Shown piece after piece: positions 16,432-25,523 of a DNA stretch of 53,499 nt; position 1 is the stretch's first letter; every line of letters begins with the position of its first letter. The notes under the pieces were generated by a model. That model worked only from the letters and a program-made list of their open reading frames with translations, was not told the DNA's origin and did no database searches. The translations under genes and the position numbers were made by a program. Location: positions 1 through 53,499 of the forward strand of contig CALKRW010000003.1 in NCBI GenBank assembly GCA_937989585.1, in the 5' to 3' direction. The DNA comes from an uncultured Porphyromonadaceae bacterium (GTDB taxonomy: Bacteria; Bacteroidota; Bacteroidia; Bacteroidales; Muribaculaceae).

Positions 16432-17607
16432 TCAACGTATCTTCAGTGACACGAAGGTGCAGACGGCAAGTATGATGCCGATAATCCAGAAGCGGGTGAC
16501 GATCTTCGGCTCGGGGATTCCGTTGCGCGGTTTCCTGATGAGGCAGTTCACGGCCGGGTCGTAGTCCTTCTGGAAGTGGTGGTGGAGGGGCGTCATCTTG
16601 AAGACACGCGCTCCGTGGGTGAACTTGAAGTAACTTACCTGCATGACCACCGATAGGTCCTCGACATAGAATATGGCGCAGAGCACGGGCAGCAGCAGTT
16701 CCTTGTGTATGAGTATGGCGAATACGGCTATGATGCCGCCTAACGTGAGCGAGCCGGTGTCGCCCATGAATACCTGGGCGGGATAGGCGTTGTACCACAG
16801 GAAGCCGATGAGGGCGCCGATGAAGGCCGACATGTAGACCACGAGTTCCTCGGAACCGGGCACGAACATGATGTTCAGGTAGGAGGAGTAGACGACGCTC
16901 GCGCCGAGGTAGGCCATTACGGCGAGAGTCACGCCGATGATGGCCGAGGTGCCTGTGGCCAGGCCGTCGAGGCCGTCGGTGAGGTTGGCGCCATTGGAGG
17001 TCGCTGCCACGAAGAAGATGGTGATGACGGCGAACACCAGCCATCCGGCTGTCTCGGCACTGCCGCCCAGCCACGAGGTCAGCGAGGAGTAACTGAAGTT
17101 CATGTCCTTGACGAAGGGAATGGTGGTGACCGGAGCCTTTCCGTCGGGCGAGAGGTAATACATGGTGGCGGCGACAACGATGCCTATGCCTATCTGTCCG
17201 AAAATCTTGTATTTGCCCTTCATGCCGTCCTTGTTGTGCTTCTTCACCTTCTTGTAGTCGTCGAGGAAGCCTATGGTTCCGAGCCACAGCGTGGCGAAGA
17301 GCATCAGCAGCATGTAGGGGTTGCCGAGTTTGGAGACAAGCAGGCAGGGAACGACTATGGCGATGATGATGATGATGCCGCCCATGGTCGGCGTGCCGGT
17401 CTTTTTCATCTGGCCCTCGAGGCCCAGGTTGCGGATAACCTCGCCTACCTGCATCATCTGCAGGCGGTTGATGATGCGGCGCCCTATGAATATGGCTATG
17501 AGCATTGACAGCACGAATGCCGCGCCCGAGCGGAAGGTCACATACTCGAGCAGGCGCGAGCCGGGTACGTCATAATCTGACAGGAATTTGAACAGATAGT
17601 AGAACAT
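16432..17607 (-). CDS. mraY: Phospho-MurNAc-pentapeptide translocase MraY
   Basis: MraY moves phospho-MurNAc-pentapeptide from UDP to undecaprenyl phosphate, giving lipid I. The 391-residue protein has about ten membrane helices. Diagnostic motifs are KKTGTPTMGG near 68-77, the catalytic aspartates in FLDDYKKVKKHNKDG near 114-128, NLTDGLDGLATG near 207-218, and MTPLHHHFQKDYD near 337-349. The basic loops carry the nucleotide and metal site on the cytosolic face. A good Bacteroidota -7 element lies just upstream at 17632-17640, so this gene may lead its own transcript. Confidence 0.98.
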   Translation of the reverse strand: MFYYLFKFLSDYDVPGSRLLEYVTFRSGAAFVLSMLIAIFIGRRIINRLQMMQVGEVIRNLGLEGQMKKTGTPTMGGIIIIIAIVVPCLLVSKLGNPYMLLMLFATLWLGTIGFLDDYKKVKKHNKDGMKGKYKIFGQIGIGIVVAATMYYLSPDGKAPVTTIPFVKDMNFSYSSLTSWLGGSAETAGWLVFAVITIFFVAATSNGANLTDGLDGLATGTSAIIGVTLAVMAYLGASVVYSSYLNIMFVPGSEELVVYMSAFIGALIGFLWYNAYPAQVFMGDTGSLTLGGIIAVFAILIHKELLLPVLCAIFYVEDLSVVMQVSYFKFTHGARVFKMTPLHHHFQKDYDPAVNCLIRKPRNGIPEPKIVTRFWIIGIILAVCTFVSLKIR

Positions 17608-17631
17608 GGATGCTTATGATTGTTTCAACCT

Positions 17632-17640
17632 GCAAAATTA
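17632..17640 (-). promoter_or_regulatory. -7 element before mraY (internal dcw promoter)
   Basis: On the minus strand the 60-bp murE-mraY gap contains TAATTTTGC, a full match to the Bacteroidota -7 consensus TAnnTTTGC, 25 bases before the mraY ATG. A clear TTTG at the -33 position with 19-21 spacing is not seen. The 14 bases from the element into the leader are identical to those at the argS promoter (28244-28257). Confidence 0.55.
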
Positions 17641-17667
17641 ATTGAAAAAATTGGCAATACCGTAATT

Positions 17668-19149
17668 TTATTTCGTTATCCTCGCGTCGAGGGCGGCGCG
17701 GACCTGCTCGTGGTCGTCGAAATGGATCGTGCGTCCGTTCTCGAACACCTGGTAGGTCTCGTGTCCCTTGCCGGCGACAAGAACGACGTCGCCGGGAGCG
17801 GCCTCGGCGATGGCCTTCCTTATAGCCTCCGCGCGGTCGAGAACGGTGTCGACGCGGCAGCCGGTGGGGACGGACGCGGCGCCTTCGGCTATCGCGGCGG
17901 CTATCACGACCGGGTCCTCGTCACGCGGGTTGTCGGAGGTGATGATGAGGCGTGCCGACAGTTTGGCGGCCTCGGCTCCCATGGTGGGGCGCTTGCCGTG
18001 GTCGCGATTGCCTCCTGCGCCCGTCACGGTGGTTATTGCCGCCGACGGAGCCACGGCGCGGATGGCCGATAGCACGTTGGCGATGGCGTCGGGAGTATGG
18101 GCATAGTCGACGACCACGGTGACGCCGTCAGCCGATACGGCTGTCTCGAAGCGTCCGCACACGGGACGCAGGGCGCTGATGGTGACGGCGGCATCCTCGG
18201 GAGCGACACCCATCAGTACCAGGGCGCCGAACACGGCGGTGAGGTTGCAGGCATTGAAGCGTCCGGTGAAGCGTGTGGTGAGTTCGATGCCGTTGATTGA
18301 CATTGTCGTCGAGTCGAGACGCATCTCTGTCACCTTGCACGAGAAATCGTCGAGCGAGCGCAGCGAGTAGCCGCTGACGCGGGCGCGTGTGTTCTGCACC
18401 ATCACCCTGCCCTGCTTGTCATCGTCGTTGACTAGCGCCCAGGCGCCTGTCCTGAGGTTGTCGAAGAATTTCTTCTTGGCGCGGATGTAGTTGTCGACGG
18501 TCTTGTGGTAGTCGAGATGGTCGCGGGTGAGGTTGGTGAATATCGCGCCGTCGAAGTCGAGTCCGGCTATGCGGTTCTGTGCGGCTCCGTGGCTCGACAC
18601 CTCCATTGCGGCAAAACGGCATCCTGCGTCGACCATGCGGCGCATAAGGGCGTTTATCTCCATGGCGTCGCCTGTGGTGTGTGTCGACGGCACTACCTCG
18701 GCGCCTATGCGGTTCTCGACGGTCGAGAGGAGACCGGACCTGACGCCGCGGGCGGTCCATGCCTCGTAGAGCAGGGTGGCTATGGTGGTCTTGCCGTTGG
18801 TGCCGGTCACGCCGACGAGGGTGAGTTCGCGCGAGGGATTGCCATACCACTGCGAGGCTAGGAAACCCATGGCCAGTGACGAGTCGGCCACCTCGATCCA
18901 GGTCACTGCGGGATGGGAGGCATGGTCTTCGGGGACATGCTCGCAGACAACGGCGACGGCGCCTTTCTCCACAGCCTGGGGAATGAAACGGTGGCCGTCG
19001 ACGCCCGTGCCGGGAATGGCTACGAACAGCGACGAGGGCACGACCGCGCGCGAATCGGCGGTCAGCACTTTAATGTCAATCCCGGAACCTTGGGTTCCGG
19101 GATATGTTTTCTTTATGTCGATGGATGAAACGAGTTCCTGAAGGGTCAT
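17668..19149 (-). CDS. murE: UDP-MurNAc-tripeptide synthetase MurE (meso-DAP type)
   Basis: MurE adds the third stem residue to UDP-MurNAc-L-Ala-D-Glu. The 493-residue protein has the N-terminal domain with LTADSRAVVPSSLFVAIPG near 29-47, the P-loop TGTNGKTT near 115-122, and the STHTTGDAMEIN stretch near 155-166. The C-terminal domain carries SDNPRDEDP near 403; the DNPR motif is that of meso-diaminopimelate-adding enzymes, not the lysine type, so the cell wall should contain meso-DAP. It is cytosolic. It follows ftsI by 21 bp, and no murF lies between it and mraY, unlike in E. coli. Confidence 0.97.
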   Translation of the reverse strand: MTLQELVSSIDIKKTYPGTQGSGIDIKVLTADSRAVVPSSLFVAIPGTGVDGHRFIPQAVEKGAVAVVCEHVPEDHASHPAVTWIEVADSSLAMGFLASQWYGNPSRELTLVGVTGTNGKTTIATLLYEAWTARGVRSGLLSTVENRIGAEVVPSTHTTGDAMEINALMRRMVDAGCRFAAMEVSSHGAAQNRIAGLDFDGAIFTNLTRDHLDYHKTVDNYIRAKKKFFDNLRTGAWALVNDDDKQGRVMVQNTRARVSGYSLRSLDDFSCKVTEMRLDSTTMSINGIELTTRFTGRFNACNLTAVFGALVLMGVAPEDAAVTISALRPVCGRFETAVSADGVTVVVDYAHTPDAIANVLSAIRAVAPSAAITTVTGAGGNRDHGKRPTMGAEAAKLSARLIITSDNPRDEDPVVIAAAIAEGAASVPTGCRVDTVLDRAEAIRKAIAEAAPGDVVLVAGKGHETYQVFENGRTIHFDDHEQVRAALDARITK

Positions 19150-19170
19150 TTTTTCGTTATATGGGTTTGA

Positions 19171-21315
19171 CTATATGTTCTGGCTGAGACTGATGGTGAC
19201 ACGTGTTCCGCGCCTGATGGCGCTCCCGGGCTCGGGCGACTGCGTGGCCACATAGCCCGAGCCGCGCACACTGACCTCGCATCCGGCCTTCTCGAGCGTG
19301 GCGACTGCCTGGCGCACGCCGAGTCCGCGAACGTCGGGGACCCCGCCCTTCTGTCCTGCCGGGGCCACTATGCGGTCGACGGCGGGAGTGCCGAGCATGT
19401 TCTTGAGGTCGGCTGTCTTCTGACCGCCGGAGGCGTAGACTGTAGGGCGACTGCCGCTGCTGGTGTTCACGGCACGGTAGTCCGAGCGGTTGCCGAGCAT
19501 TCCGTGCGAGTACATCCTGCGTGCAATTCCTTTCAGCACCATGCCCGACGTGCCTCCCGCCGAGCGGAACTGGGGCGCGGGACGCGATATCATCACCACG
19601 CAGGTGTATCTGGGAGTCTCGTAGGGGAAGAATCCGCAGAATGTCAGGTGATACTGGCCGTCGACATATCCGCCGCCGGTTCCGGGAATGACCTTGTTGG
19701 CGGAGTCGCGCTTGGCCTCGATTGCGACCTTCGACGTTCCTGTCTTGCCCGCGATGTCGACGAGGTTGTCGCGGAGCATGCGCGCGGTTCCGGCATTGCC
19801 GTAGATGACGTCGTGGAGCATGGCGCGCACCTTGGCGGCGTTCTCGCTCGAGCAGATGCGGTCGCGAACGTAGGTCACGGGCAGTACGGAGTCGCCGCGC
19901 GGGGTGCGGATGGCGCTCACCAGACGCGGACGCACGAAGCGGCCGTCGTTGGCCACGGCGTTATAGAAGGCACAGGTGTAGAGCGGCGGAATCTGCGAGG
20001 CGTAGCCGTAGATCTGACGGCTGAGCGACACGAGCCATCCGTAGTCCTTGTATAGTTTCGGGAAGTGGGGTATGCGCTCGCCGGCGATGCCTGTATTGAA
20101 CTTGTCGAGGAAACCCATCTGCTGCAGGCGCTCGCGGAAGCGGTTGGGATTGTCCTGGAAGTGTGGGGCGACAAGTTTGGTCATGCCGATGTTCGACGAG
20201 TATTCGAGGAAGCGGCGCACGGGCAACTGTGCCGGCGAGTGGGTGTCGCGTATGGGTTTGCCTCCGGCGTATGCGTAGGTCGAGCCTATGCTGTACATCT
20301 GGTCGAGGTTGGTGACGAAACCGTCCTCGAGGGCTATTACCATCGATATGGTCTTCATTACCGAACCCGGCTCGAAGCCTAGCAGGGCGTAGTTCTGGGC
20401 CTCGATGTATTTGCCGGTGCTGTCACGCTCGAGGTTTGATATGGCCTTGATGTCGCCTGTGGCAACCTCCATGAGCACGCAGGTTCCCCAGGCGGCCTGG
20501 GTGGAGTCGAGCATGGCGTTGAGTTCGGTCTCGACTATGTCCTGCATGGAGATGTCGATGGTGGTGGTCAGGGTATAGCCGTTGCGCGCGGGCTTGTCGG
20601 TCCAGTTGACGATGTTCTTCGTCAGGGGAACCTTCTTGTAGACTCCAGGATAGCCATAGAGCAACGAGTCGAGCGCGTACTCGAGTCCCGACATGCCGTG
20701 CACCTGACGGTTGGGGAGTTCAGTGACGCGGCCTACCGAACGCCTCGCCATGTCGCCGTAGGGGTAGCAGCGCTTGACCTTGGTCTCGCGCACATAGCCC
20801 GTGCTGTTGCGGTTCTTAGATTCCTTGAAGAACGGATAGTTCTTAACGGCCTCGCTCTCGTCGTAGGTGAGGTCGCGCAGAAGCAGGAAGGAGTTGTTGC
20901 GCTCTTTCTTGGGTTTGTTCACCTGTGCCTCGAGGCGCGCCTTCCACTCCTCGGCAGATCGTATGCCGTGACGACGGGCCAGGGTGTCGGCCAGGGCCGG
21001 AAGGGCGGCGCGGAACTTGTCGTCCATGAACTGGCTCGACTTGAAGTCGATGCGGATGTTGTAGTAGTTGACGTTTGTGGCCAGCACCGATCCGTCGGCG
21101 GCAAGTATGTCGCCGCGCAGGGGCTGTATGGTGTCGACGCGGGAGAGTTCCCTGTCGGCTTTCCTGTTCCATGCCTCGACGTCGGTGACCGTGGTCTTGA
21201 CGGCAGAACGCACTATCATACCCGAGAACACGAGTATGCCCAGCGACACGATGGTGTATCGCCAGATTATCTGGATGCGGCGCGAACTTTTATGTGCTGA
21301 CTTCTTTGAAGGCAT
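19171..21315 (-). CDS. ftsI: Septal transpeptidase FtsI (PBP3-type) with a PASTA domain
   Basis: FtsI cross-links septal peptidoglycan. The 714-residue protein has a basic cytosolic tail, one membrane helix (about 17-37), a dimerisation/pedestal domain (about 60-230) and the transpeptidase domain (about 250-600). The penicillin-binding motifs are intact: S318-V-M-K321, S373-S-N375 and K524-T-G-T527. A C-terminal PASTA domain (about 650-714, with DVRGLGVRQAVATLEKAG) is present; PASTA tails are common in Bacteroidota FtsI but absent from the E. coli protein. It partners FtsW and lies between ftsL and murE. Confidence 0.96.
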   Translation of the reverse strand: MPSKKSAHKSSRRIQIIWRYTIVSLGILVFSGMIVRSAVKTTVTDVEAWNRKADRELSRVDTIQPLRGDILAADGSVLATNVNYYNIRIDFKSSQFMDDKFRAALPALADTLARRHGIRSAEEWKARLEAQVNKPKKERNNSFLLLRDLTYDESEAVKNYPFFKESKNRNSTGYVRETKVKRCYPYGDMARRSVGRVTELPNRQVHGMSGLEYALDSLLYGYPGVYKKVPLTKNIVNWTDKPARNGYTLTTTIDISMQDIVETELNAMLDSTQAAWGTCVLMEVATGDIKAISNLERDSTGKYIEAQNYALLGFEPGSVMKTISMVIALEDGFVTNLDQMYSIGSTYAYAGGKPIRDTHSPAQLPVRRFLEYSSNIGMTKLVAPHFQDNPNRFRERLQQMGFLDKFNTGIAGERIPHFPKLYKDYGWLVSLSRQIYGYASQIPPLYTCAFYNAVANDGRFVRPRLVSAIRTPRGDSVLPVTYVRDRICSSENAAKVRAMLHDVIYGNAGTARMLRDNLVDIAGKTGTSKVAIEAKRDSANKVIPGTGGGYVDGQYHLTFCGFFPYETPRYTCVVMISRPAPQFRSAGGTSGMVLKGIARRMYSHGMLGNRSDYRAVNTSSGSRPTVYASGGQKTADLKNMLGTPAVDRIVAPAGQKGGVPDVRGLGVRQAVATLEKAGCEVSVRGSGYVATQSPEPGSAIRRGTRVTISLSQNI

Positions 21316-21362
21316 AATGCGGATGATTTCTGAGGGTGAGAGAATGTTCTGTCAGGAGAAGT

Positions 21363-21740
21363 TTATTTTTTCACAGGGTCGAGATGGAATGGCGGCTGTT
21401 CCTGCACCACCAGACCGGGATGTACCGAGTCGGCCAGCTGCTGCATAGCCGACTCGCGTATGCGGCTCATGTATGTCGAGCGCTGGCGTATGCGCTCGGT
21501 CTTCACCACCTCGAGCTGGTTGGAGAGCCTGCGTATGGTCTCCATGTCGGTCTGGCACTGGTATTTCGTGGAGATGTATATCATGATGAGCAGAAGCAGC
21601 ACGAAAATCTTCAGCCAGTGGCGCACGATGAAGTCAGACGATATCACCGAGCCGAAGATGATTCGCCGCGCTATGGACTGTTTTCTCGGCTTACGCTCGT
21701 CGCCGCGTCCGGATTTTCCGGTATTGCTGTTTTTTTTCAT
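21363..21740 (-). CDS. ftsL: FtsL-like division protein
   Basis: The 125-residue protein has a basic cytosolic N-terminus (about 1-40), one membrane helix (FVLLLLIMIYIS, about 45-58) and a short periplasmic coiled coil (about 60-100) with a heptad-like pattern around METIRRLSNQLEVVKTERI. This is the layout and length of FtsL, and the place between rsmH and ftsI is the FtsL position in dcw clusters. FtsL proteins share almost no sequence, so identity rests on topology and synteny. It would form the FtsQ-FtsL bridge that activates FtsWI. Confidence 0.82.
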   Translation of the reverse strand: MKKNSNTGKSGRGDERKPRKQSIARRIIFGSVISSDFIVRHWLKIFVLLLLIMIYISTKYQCQTDMETIRRLSNQLEVVKTERIRQRSTYMSRIRESAMQQLADSVHPGLVVQEQPPFHLDPVKK

Positions 21741-21778
21741 CGTGACTGATTTTTGAGGCTTTGCGGAGAGATGTTTTT

Positions 21779-22690
21779 TCAGAGTTTCTCGGCCACGCGG
21801 AGTTTGGCCGAACGGCTGCGGGGATTCGCCGCTATCTCGGCCTCGTCGGGAACCACTGGCTTGTTGCCTATGGTCTTCAGAGGCGAGTCGCTGCGTCCAA
21901 AGATGTCCTTCTCGACGCGGCCCTCGAGATTGCCCGTGCGCATGAAGTTCTTCACCAGACGGTCCTCGAGCGAGTGATAGGTGATGATGGCGAGACGTCC
22001 TCCGGGACGGAGTATCCTCAGCGAGGATTCGAGCAGACGGCGCAGTGCGCCTATCTCGTCGTTGACGACTATGCGCAGCGCCTGGAATATCTTGGCGAGT
22101 TCCTTCTTCCGCCGCGCGGGATTGATCATTGGCTCTACTATGGCGAGCAGGTCGCCGGCGGTGACGAGAGGTTTCGCGGCGCGGGCCTTAACGATGGCGC
22201 GGGCAAGGTTGCGCGAGCCCTGCACCTCGCCATACAGCCGGAATATCTCGTCGATGCGCGCCTCGCCGGCGGTGTTCAGAAGGTCGGCTGCGGTCGTGTG
22301 CGAGCGTGTGTTCATGCGCATGTCGAGCGGAGAGTCGCTGTCGCGGAAGGTGAAGCCGCGCTCGGCCGTGTCGAAGTGGTGGAACGACACGCCGAGGTCT
22401 GCAAGTATGCCGTCGGCCTCGCTGACGCCGTAGTAGCGCATGAAGTTCTCTATGAAGCGGAAGTTGGAGTAGACCATGGTGAAGCGCCCGTCGGTAATCG
22501 CGCCGCGGACCGCGTCGATGTCCTGGTCGAAGCCGTAGAGGTGGCCGCGCGCGTCGAGCCTTTCCACAATGGCGCGCGAGTGGCCGCCGCCGCCGTATGT
22601 GACGTCAATGTATGTGCCGTCGGGCCTGATGTTCAGGGCATCAAGGGCTTGCGGCAGAAGCGCAGGTATGTGGTAGGGTTCGTCAGCCAT
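21779..22690 (-). CDS. rsmH: 16S rRNA m4C1402 methyltransferase RsmH (MraW)
   Basis: RsmH methylates N4 of C1402 in the ribosomal P site with S-adenosylmethionine. The 303-residue protein has the SAM motif YIDVTYGGGGHSRAI near 27-41, a DLGVSFHHFDTAERGFTF stretch near 98-115 (family DLGVSSxQxD...GFS/TF), the insert MRMNTR near 124, and RPGGRLAIITYHSLEDR near 236-252, the family signature. It is the first gene of the dcw run here; the mraZ repressor gene that normally precedes it is missing. Confidence 0.97.
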   Translation of the reverse strand: MADEPYHIPALLPQALDALNIRPDGTYIDVTYGGGGHSRAIVERLDARGHLYGFDQDIDAVRGAITDGRFTMVYSNFRFIENFMRYYGVSEADGILADLGVSFHHFDTAERGFTFRDSDSPLDMRMNTRSHTTAADLLNTAGEARIDEIFRLYGEVQGSRNLARAIVKARAAKPLVTAGDLLAIVEPMINPARRKKELAKIFQALRIVVNDEIGALRRLLESSLRILRPGGRLAIITYHSLEDRLVKNFMRTGNLEGRVEKDIFGRSDSPLKTIGNKPVVPDEAEIAANPRSRSAKLRVAEKL

Positions 22691-22846
22691 GATTCACTGT
22701 CCGTAAGAGGTGATGTTTTCCGAGCGTAAAATTAGTGATTTTCCACCTAAAAATTTACAATTCCAAACGAAATTTTAAAATTATTTATCTACACCGGCTC
22801 GTCTTGATAAACAAGCGTTTTATGTTCAACTGATTACGGTGTTTTA
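22691..22846. promoter_or_regulatory. AT-rich upstream region of the dcw cluster, no mraZ
   Basis: These 156 bp separate ribF from rsmH and are much more AT-rich than the flanking genes. On the minus strand a TAATTTTAC lies at about 22719-22727, one mismatch from the -7 consensus, and is the best promoter candidate for the cluster. No open frame resembling MraZ and no repeated TGGGN-type MraZ boxes are visible. Confidence 0.4.
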
Positions 22847-23749
22847 CTATATTTGCATTTGCAAACATTTATCCCTGTCCCTGGCGAGTTGGGCGGCAAG
22901 TTCGTCAACCGAGCCGAAACGCCGTTCGTCGCGCAGGCGGCCCATGAATTCCAGGGTCATCTCCCTGCCGTAGAGGTCGCCGTCAAAGCCTATCAGATGT
23001 GCCTCGATACTCAGAGGAGCGCCTGTGGCGACAGTAGGGTTGTGGCCGATGTTGACCATTGCGGGAAAGACTGTCTCCCCTACCCTCGCCCTCGCGCAGT
23101 AGACTCCGGGAGCCGGAACGGCGAGACCCGCAGGCGGCTCGATATTGGCTGTCGGAAAACCTATGGTGCGTCCCAACTGACGGCCCGCGACCACATGTCC
23201 CGCGAGGCTGTAAGGTCTGCCGAGCATCAGCGCTGCATCCTCGGCACGGCCTTCGGACAAGGCGCGGCGCACCTCGCTCGAACTCACTATGTGGCCGCCG
23301 ACCTCGAAACGGTCGCAGCGCACGATCCTGACAGACGATGGAGCGGCCGCGGCCTCGTACTCGGAGGTGTCGCGCAGGCGGTCGCTGCCGAATCCGTGGT
23401 CGTAGCCCATCACCAGTTCCCCCACCCCGTAGTCGGCGGCAAGCATGGCTATGAATTCTCCGGCGGTCATCGAGCGCAGACGCCCGTCGAACTCGAGCAC
23501 CACGCACTGTCCTATTCCCGTCGAGCGTATCAGCGACACACGCTCTTCGAGCGTGCAGAGCATCAGAGGCACGCTTTCGGGCCTTATCAGTTGCAGGGGA
23601 TGGCGGTCGAAGGTGAAGGCCACGGGCTCCGCGCCGCAGCGGCGCGCCTCGTCGGCGACTTTCCGCAGGATGTGGCGGTGGCCCAGATGGACGCCGTCGA
23701 ACATTCCGACGGTGGCGGCACGCGGCGCCTGAGGGTTGGTTTTCGACAT
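22847..23749 (-). CDS. ribF: Bifunctional riboflavin kinase/FAD synthetase RibF
   Basis: RibF makes FMN from riboflavin and FAD from FMN. The 300-residue protein has the N-terminal FAD synthetase (nucleotidyl-transferase) domain with GMFDGVHLGHRHIL at 15-28, VMGYDHGFG near 113-121 and IVSSSEVRRALSEG near 155-168. The C-terminal riboflavin kinase domain begins about 175 with GRPYSLAGHVVAGRQLGRTIGFPTAN split over 177-202, the GRTIGFPTAN being the family hallmark. The order and length are normal. Cytosolic. It is upstream of rsmH but separated by a likely promoter region. Confidence 0.97.
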   Translation of the reverse strand: MSKTNPQAPRAATVGMFDGVHLGHRHILRKVADEARRCGAEPVAFTFDRHPLQLIRPESVPLMLCTLEERVSLIRSTGIGQCVVLEFDGRLRSMTAGEFIAMLAADYGVGELVMGYDHGFGSDRLRDTSEYEAAAAPSSVRIVRCDRFEVGGHIVSSSEVRRALSEGRAEDAALMLGRPYSLAGHVVAGRQLGRTIGFPTANIEPPAGLAVPAPGVYCARARVGETVFPAMVNIGHNPTVATGAPLSIEAHLIGFDGDLYGREMTLEFMGRLRDERRFGSVDELAAQLARDRDKCLQMQI

Positions 23750-24125
23750 CTCTTTATTCTTACTTATAAGTTTTAAAGTTTTTAAAATCTATATAATAAT
23801 AATAATTGCTGTAGATTGCTTTGATAACTTTTTTACCGAATATTTGCTTTTCTCATTGTCAACATCGGAACATGTATTGCCTACAGTGTTATGAACAGCC
23901 GTCATCGCTGAGTGCTTGCACGTTGCAGACTTTGCTGACATCTGTCAACAATTCCGCTGCGTTGAAAAGTTTTTCCTGCAGATGGCTGTCGGAACAGTAG
24001 AAAAACGCCTTTTCCGCTACTCAAATCTTTTTGAAAACTCATCGGGGCGAAGTTTTGTATTTCTGATGCAACTTTCATATATGCGATTTTTTACGGATTT
24101 TCCAAATTTAGTTTTTAAAACTTAT
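23750..24125. other. AT-rich gap of 376 bp without a supported gene
   Basis: The gap between the MATE gene and ribF is clearly AT-rich, with long A/T tracts near 23766-23810 that probably carry the ribF promoter. I see no tRNA-like cloverleaf, strong hairpin or coding pattern. A plus-strand open frame of 88 codons from 23916 overlaps the 3' end of the MATE gene and lacks the GC-biased third positions of real genes here, so I do not call it. Confidence 0.5.
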
Positions 24126-25502
24126 TCATGCGTTTTTCGACATGTTACTGACAGGTTTTGTGGTACGCATGAAGAAGTATAGGAAGAATCCTCCGGCGGT
24201 GAAAAGCGACACGGAGAAACTCAGCACTATGCCCCACAGACCCAGTCCGCAGGTGAAGGCCAGGATATAGGTTGACGGAAGTCCGAGAACGAGGTAAGAG
24301 AAGAAGGCTATCCACAGGATGGGCATCACGTTCGACGTGCCGCGCAGGGCGTTGGCGAAGGTTATCTGCGTGGCGTCGCCCAACTGGTAGAGCACCAGCG
24401 GCAGAATAAGTGACGAGGAGACGGCTATGACCGCGGGGTCCTCGCTGAATATGCCCATCAGGTCACGTCCGAAGAAAATGAACACAAGCGACGAGAATGT
24501 CATCAGCACGAGCATTATCCTGTATCCGGCGAAAGCCACGCGGCGCATCTGACGGCGTGTCCCGGACTTCGCCGAAGTGGCGTTCGCCACCTTGGCGGCG
24601 ATGGCGGCGCCGAGCGAGTAATAGATGCAGAATCCCAGCGTGCCGACGATAACTATGCTCTGGAATGAGGCGAGTTCTATCTTGCCTATCCAACCGGCCA
24701 TGACAGCCGAGAGCGAGAACGCTCCGGTCTCGAAGGCCATCTGCAGGGAGGTGGGAAGCGAGGTCTGCCAGAATTTGCGGACCGACACGGGATGGAGGTC
24801 GCGTCGGCGCCAGCCCGCGCGGTAATCAAGGTTGCGGCGCGAGGTGAAGAAAATAACGAGCATCACCGTGGGGCACAGCAGACGTGCGGCGAGTGTGGCT
24901 ATGCCGGCTCCCGTCAGTCCCAGTTCGGGCATGCCCCAGTTGCCGTAGATGAGCAGCCAGTTGAGGAACACGTTCAGGGCGTTGGCCGCGAGTATTATCC
25001 ACATGGGCGTGCGCGAGTCGTTGACGGCGTAACTCCACTGGGCGAAGACGTTGAACACTGCCACGGGTATCATTCCCGCGAGCACTATCAGGTAGTAGGG
25101 CCGTATCAGCGGCAGAAGTTCCTCAGGCTGTCCCAGACGGTCGAGGAAGAAGTAGAGCGCCCCCATGACGACGGTCATCAGGACGGTGAAGAGTATGTTG
25201 ATGTTCAGGCCGCGGCGCACCACAGCGCCTATGTCCTCCTTCTTTCCGCGTCCGAACAGCGCTCCCGCCAGGGGCGTGATGCCATAGGTGAATCCTACGG
25301 ACGCCAGGATGGCGACGTTGAACACGTTGTTGACGAACGACGACGCGGCATAGGCCTCGGTGGTGTAGCGGCCGACCATGATGTTGTCGGCGAAAGACAC
25401 AACAATCATGCCGAGTTGACCGATGAGGATTGGCCACCCCAGTCGAATCAACTCGGCATATATGTTATGTTTCCTGCCCGCTGCTGTTTTTTCCACGAGC
25501 AC
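24126..25502 (-). CDS. MATE-family multidrug/toxin efflux transporter
   Basis: The 458-residue protein has twelve predicted membrane helices in two similar halves, as in MATE exporters. Typical segments are LGWPILIGQLGMIVVSFADNIMVGRY near 19-44 and the second-half counterpart around FQSIVIVGTLGFCIYYSLGAAIAAKVAN near 278-305. These transporters expel cationic drugs or metabolites against a sodium or proton gradient; the substrate cannot be predicted. The start is GTG at 25502; no in-frame ATG is available nearby. It is 21 bp after the Bax inhibitor-1 gene, so the two are probably co-transcribed. Confidence 0.9.
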   Translation of the reverse strand: MLVEKTAAGRKHNIYAELIRLGWPILIGQLGMIVVSFADNIMVGRYTTEAYAASSFVNNVFNVAILASVGFTYGITPLAGALFGRGKKEDIGAVVRRGLNINILFTVLMTVVMGALYFFLDRLGQPEELLPLIRPYYLIVLAGMIPVAVFNVFAQWSYAVNDSRTPMWIILAANALNVFLNWLLIYGNWGMPELGLTGAGIATLAARLLCPTVMLVIFFTSRRNLDYRAGWRRRDLHPVSVRKFWQTSLPTSLQMAFETGAFSLSAVMAGWIGKIELASFQSIVIVGTLGFCIYYSLGAAIAAKVANATSAKSGTRRQMRRVAFAGYRIMLVLMTFSSLVFIFFGRDLMGIFSEDPAVIAVSSSLILPLVLYQLGDATQITFANALRGTSNVMPILWIAFFSYLVLGLPSTYILAFTCGLGLWGIVLSFSVSLFTAGGFFLYFFMRTTKPVSNMSKNA

Positions 25503-25523
25503 TGTCTTGCTAAAAGGTTATGA

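Noticed and set aside
520..21300. Long plus-strand open frames antisense to gldE, sirtuin, the repressor and most dcw genes
   Set aside because: They mirror real minus-strand genes in GC-rich DNA; their products are Val/Asp/Gly- or Arg/Ser-rich without domains, while the minus-strand products are well-known families.
23916..24182. Plus-strand 88-codon frame near the MATE gene
   Set aside because: It overlaps the MATE 3' end, has no family resemblance and lacks the codon bias of real genes in this window.
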